From CALBPI01 sp039033995 (GTDB lineage: Bacteria > Pseudomonadota > Gammaproteobacteria > Steroidobacterales > Woeseiaceae): DNA of 64,000 nucleotides. The notes under the pieces were generated by a model. The model was not told the DNA's origin and did not search any database. It saw only the letters and a program-made list of their open reading frames with translations. The DNA lies in NCBI GenBank assembly GCA_039033995.1, contig JBCCBP010000004.1, forward strand, positions 1-64,000, in the 5' to 3' direction. Position 1 is the stretch's first letter. Every line of letters starts with the position of its first letter. Shown one piece after another: positions 62,111-64,000 of the stretch. Position numbers and translations under genes: made by a program.

Positions 62111-62476
62111 ATGAAAGCGCGCTTGCTTGACGATTCACTACGACTCCGCTTGTCACGGAGCGAAGTTGCCGAGGTCGCTGCCGGCGAATCGGTCATCAAT
62201 CGCACGCGTTTCCCTGGGGGCACTAGTCTGCAATTCGTTCTCGGGCACCATGCAGCATCGCAGTGGCAGGCGCGTATCGCCAACAACGTTGTCCATATCG
62301 ATGCTCCGTCGCAATCCCTGGTGCAGTGGGCGCGTGGCGATGATGTGTCGATCAATGCGGTGTTAGCGGTCGCGTCGGATGCGTCACTGACAATCCTGGT
62401 GGAGAAGGACTTTGCTTGCCTGACGGCACGCGCGGGGGACGAAGACTGTTTTCCGCACCCGGCGGATGACCATTAG
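62111..62476 (+). CDS. DUF7009-like small protein
   Basis: A 121-residue cytosolic protein starting at an ATG with GAGGG six bases upstream. The opening KARLLDDSLRLRLSRSEVAEVAAGESV matches my recollection of small DUF7009 proteins, which begin similarly. The rest is mainly beta, ending LTILVEKDFACLTARAGDEDCFPHP with two cysteines. Function unknown. It overlaps the convergent oxidoreductase stop by 4 bases; in this and related genomes it may be linked to molybdopterin oxidoreductases, but this is an inference from adjacency here. Confidence 0.7.
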   Translation: MKARLLDDSLRLRLSRSEVAEVAAGESVINRTRFPGGTSLQFVLGHHAASQWQARIANNVVHIDAPSQSLVQWARGDDVSINAVLAVASDASLTILVEKDFACLTARAGDEDCFPHPADDH

Positions 62477-64000
62477 CGTTGCAGCGAATGCAATGACACT
62501 GGGGTGTTTTTAAACGCCGGCGTGCGACTGGCGGGATCGACCATCGTGCCCGTCAGTACATTCGCCTCCGGGTAATACGCCATCAGATTGCCCCGTGGCA
62601 AATCGCGGACGTACACGGCTACCTCTCGCATCTCGCCAAAATCGGAGACCAGCGTCACGGCGTCGCCTTCGTTGATGCCGGCGTCCTTCGCGTCGTCGAC
62701 ATTCATCATGACGCACCAGCGTGTACGGGTGTCGCGGTAGGTGTCGGATTCTTCATAGATAATCGAATTAAACTGCCCTTCGCTGCGCACCGTTGCCAGT
62801 CGAAACCGGTGAGCGGAGGCTTCCGGTTTGATGACCGTTTTGAGCCTGAAAGCGGCTTTACCGTTGCTCGTGTTGAACGTCGGTTCATGCAGCAGTCGGT
62901 TGGCAATATGAAATTCGCGACGCGCGACATCGATGTCCTTCAGCGCTGCCATGCCGGGAACAATCGCCGCGATCGCTTCGCGGATGTTGCGGTGCTGGCG
63001 AAACGCATCAAAGTCGACCGGGCTATCGGGCAGCAGCGCATTGGCAATGTCGACGAGCACCGCGACCTCGGGGCGTACGGTTTCGTGGCGGGTAATTTGG
63101 CCATCGCTGAGTCGCACAAAATTGAACATCGATTCCTGTGTGGTCGATTCCCATTCTTCGTCGCGCGCACAAACCGGCAGTACGATCAGTTCGGCGTCAT
63201 CGTCGATATTCACGTGCGATGCGTTAAGTGTGGTTGTCAGCGCTATTCTTGTATTTATCCTGTTCAACGCCGTTTCTGCCCAGTCGCGTTTCGGATTGGC
63301 GGACAACAGATTGCCGCCGAGCAGTACGGCAGTATCGATAGCACCGCGCGCCGCGGCTTGCATCGCCCCCATCGTGTCATAGCCAGGCGCTGTTGGCGTT
63401 GCGATGCCGAAGAAGTCTTGCAGACGCTCCAGTACGGTGTCTCCCAATACCGGCTTAACGCCGATCGTGCCGATCCCCTGCACATTCGAATGACCACGCA
63501 GTGGTAACAAGCCCGCGCCGCGGCGGCCGATCATGCCACGCAGTAGCGCGAGATTGCTGATCGCCTCGATGTTCTCGACGCCGTGCAGGTGATGGGTCAC
63601 GCCCATGCCCCAGGCAAACACGACCTGCTTGGCACCGGCATAATGGGCCGCGACCGCTTCGATGTCGCTTTGAGCAATTCCTGTTGTCGCCGTGATGTCT
63701 GCCCAAGACATTGCGGCAACCTCTGCCATCCACGCGTCACTGTTCGTGGTGTGCTGATCAATAAAGCGTTGGTCCGACGCGTCCATTGCCATCGTCGCTT
63801 TGGCAAGACCCGCGAGCAGGATTGCGTCAGTACCGATGTTGGGCTGCAAATAGTCCGACGCGATGTCAGTGCCGCCCCGCAACAGAGAGCGCGGACTTTT
63901 TGGCACCGCAAAACGGACGAGGCCACGTTCTTTCGCGGGATTGATCACAACCACCCGACCACCGCGTTCTCGACACGCTGCCAGTTTGTGGATGAAGCGC
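62473..64000 (-). CDS. FdhF/YdeP-family molybdopterin oxidoreductase (5' end outside window)
   Basis: The C-terminal 509 residues of a molybdopterin oxidoreductase; the frame is open through the right edge. VVVINPAKERGLVRF, DYLQPNIGTDAILLAGLAKA, FAWGMGVTHHLHGVENIEAI and MIGRRGAGLLPLRGHSNVQG match the FdhF/YdeP (formate-dehydrogenase-H-like) alpha subunits. The C-terminal molydopterin dinucleotide-binding domain is present (RFRLATVRSEGQFNSIIY, INEGDAVTLVSDFG). The N-terminal iron-sulphur and Mo-ligand region cannot be seen. It may be a formate dehydrogenase or an acid-resistance-type YdeP protein. Confidence 0.87.
   Translation of the reverse strand, partial: RFIHKLAACRERGGRVVVINPAKERGLVRFAVPKSPRSLLRGGTDIASDYLQPNIGTDAILLAGLAKATMAMDASDQRFIDQHTTNSDAWMAEVAAMSWADITATTGIAQSDIEAVAAHYAGAKQVVFAWGMGVTHHLHGVENIEAISNLALLRGMIGRRGAGLLPLRGHSNVQGIGTIGVKPVLGDTVLERLQDFFGIATPTAPGYDTMGAMQAAARGAIDTAVLLGGNLLSANPKRDWAETALNRINTRIALTTTLNASHVNIDDDAELIVLPVCARDEEWESTTQESMFNFVRLSDGQITRHETVRPEVAVLVDIANALLPDSPVDFDAFRQHRNIREAIAAIVPGMAALKDIDVARREFHIANRLLHEPTFNTSNGKAAFRLKTVIKPEASAHRFRLATVRSEGQFNSIIYEESDTYRDTRTRWCVMMNVDDAKDAGINEGDAVTLVSDFGEMREVAVYVRDLPRGNLMAYYPEANVLTGTMVDPASRTPAFKNTPVSLHSLQR

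Overview
The window looks like a chromosomal segment of a carbohydrate-degrading, probably marine or aquatic, gammaproteobacterium. This is inferred from the Caulobacter-type TonB-dependent receptor, the many outer-membrane lipoproteins, the NhaR-like and PsiE-like proteins, the dense overlapping operons and the moderately high GC. No rRNA, tRNA, CRISPR array or transposase was seen. Both ends cut through genes: a SYLF-domain lipoprotein on the left and an FdhF/YdeP-type molybdopterin oxidoreductase on the right.

Layout. 1-4.9 kb is a housekeeping and accessory edge: SYLF lipoprotein, PsiE-like membrane protein, a degenerate isocitrate/isopropylmalate dehydrogenase-like protein, ArsR and LysR regulators, and a small secreted protein with a TonB-box-like start. 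4.9-28.3 kb is locus 1, for beta-1,4 / mixed beta-glucan and oxidised cello-oligosaccharides. A ten-gene minus-strand operon, mostly joined by 4-nt ATGA overlaps, carries four flavin-dependent (tryptophan) halogenase-family genes, a GPH sugar:cation symporter, a GH94 phosphorylase, gluconokinase, a CBM9-like protein, an SSS sodium:solute symporter and a kelch-DUF5060-glycosidase lipoprotein. It diverges from a TonB-dependent receptor, and is followed by a lipoprotein GH5, a LacI regulator and an ExoP-like GH3. GH94 next to gluconokinase points to a cellobionic acid phosphorylase, releasing glucose-1-phosphate and gluconate.

29.4-53.8 kb is locus 2, for beta-1,3-glucan (laminarin). It has a GPH transporter, cytosolic GH3, lipoprotein GH17, LysR regulator, lipoprotein GH16 laminarinase, a 1395-residue lipoprotein built of repeated CBM-like modules, a glycosidase fused to an outer-membrane beta-barrel, a small unknown lipoprotein, a GH-A glycosidase with Ig and CBM modules, a second LacI regulator, a cytosolic GH17, a GH149-like beta-1,3-glucan phosphorylase and a BNR-type lipoprotein. 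It contains no TonB-dependent receptor. The CBM lipoprotein plus glycosidase-barrel fusion may therefore be a TonB-independent surface capture, cleavage and uptake apparatus. This is the most novel-looking system in the window.

Each locus has its own LacI paralogue and its own recurrent operator-like sequence. Locus 1 has TGACAACGCRAGMCA at three promoters. Locus 2 has the palindrome TTGACAGCGCTGTCAA or close variants at four promoters plus one degenerate copy. The two motifs share the half-site TTGACA.CGC, so cross-regulation is possible. 53.8-64 kb returns to general genes: Nudix hydrolase, RluA-type pseudouridine synthase, DUF819 membrane protein, DUF1295 membrane protein, a glycine-rich DUF11-type secreted protein, an S9 peptidase, a DUF7009 protein and the molybdopterin oxidoreductase.

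Limits: all family calls come from reading motifs by eye, with no database search. Substrate assignments are inferences from family and neighbourhood.
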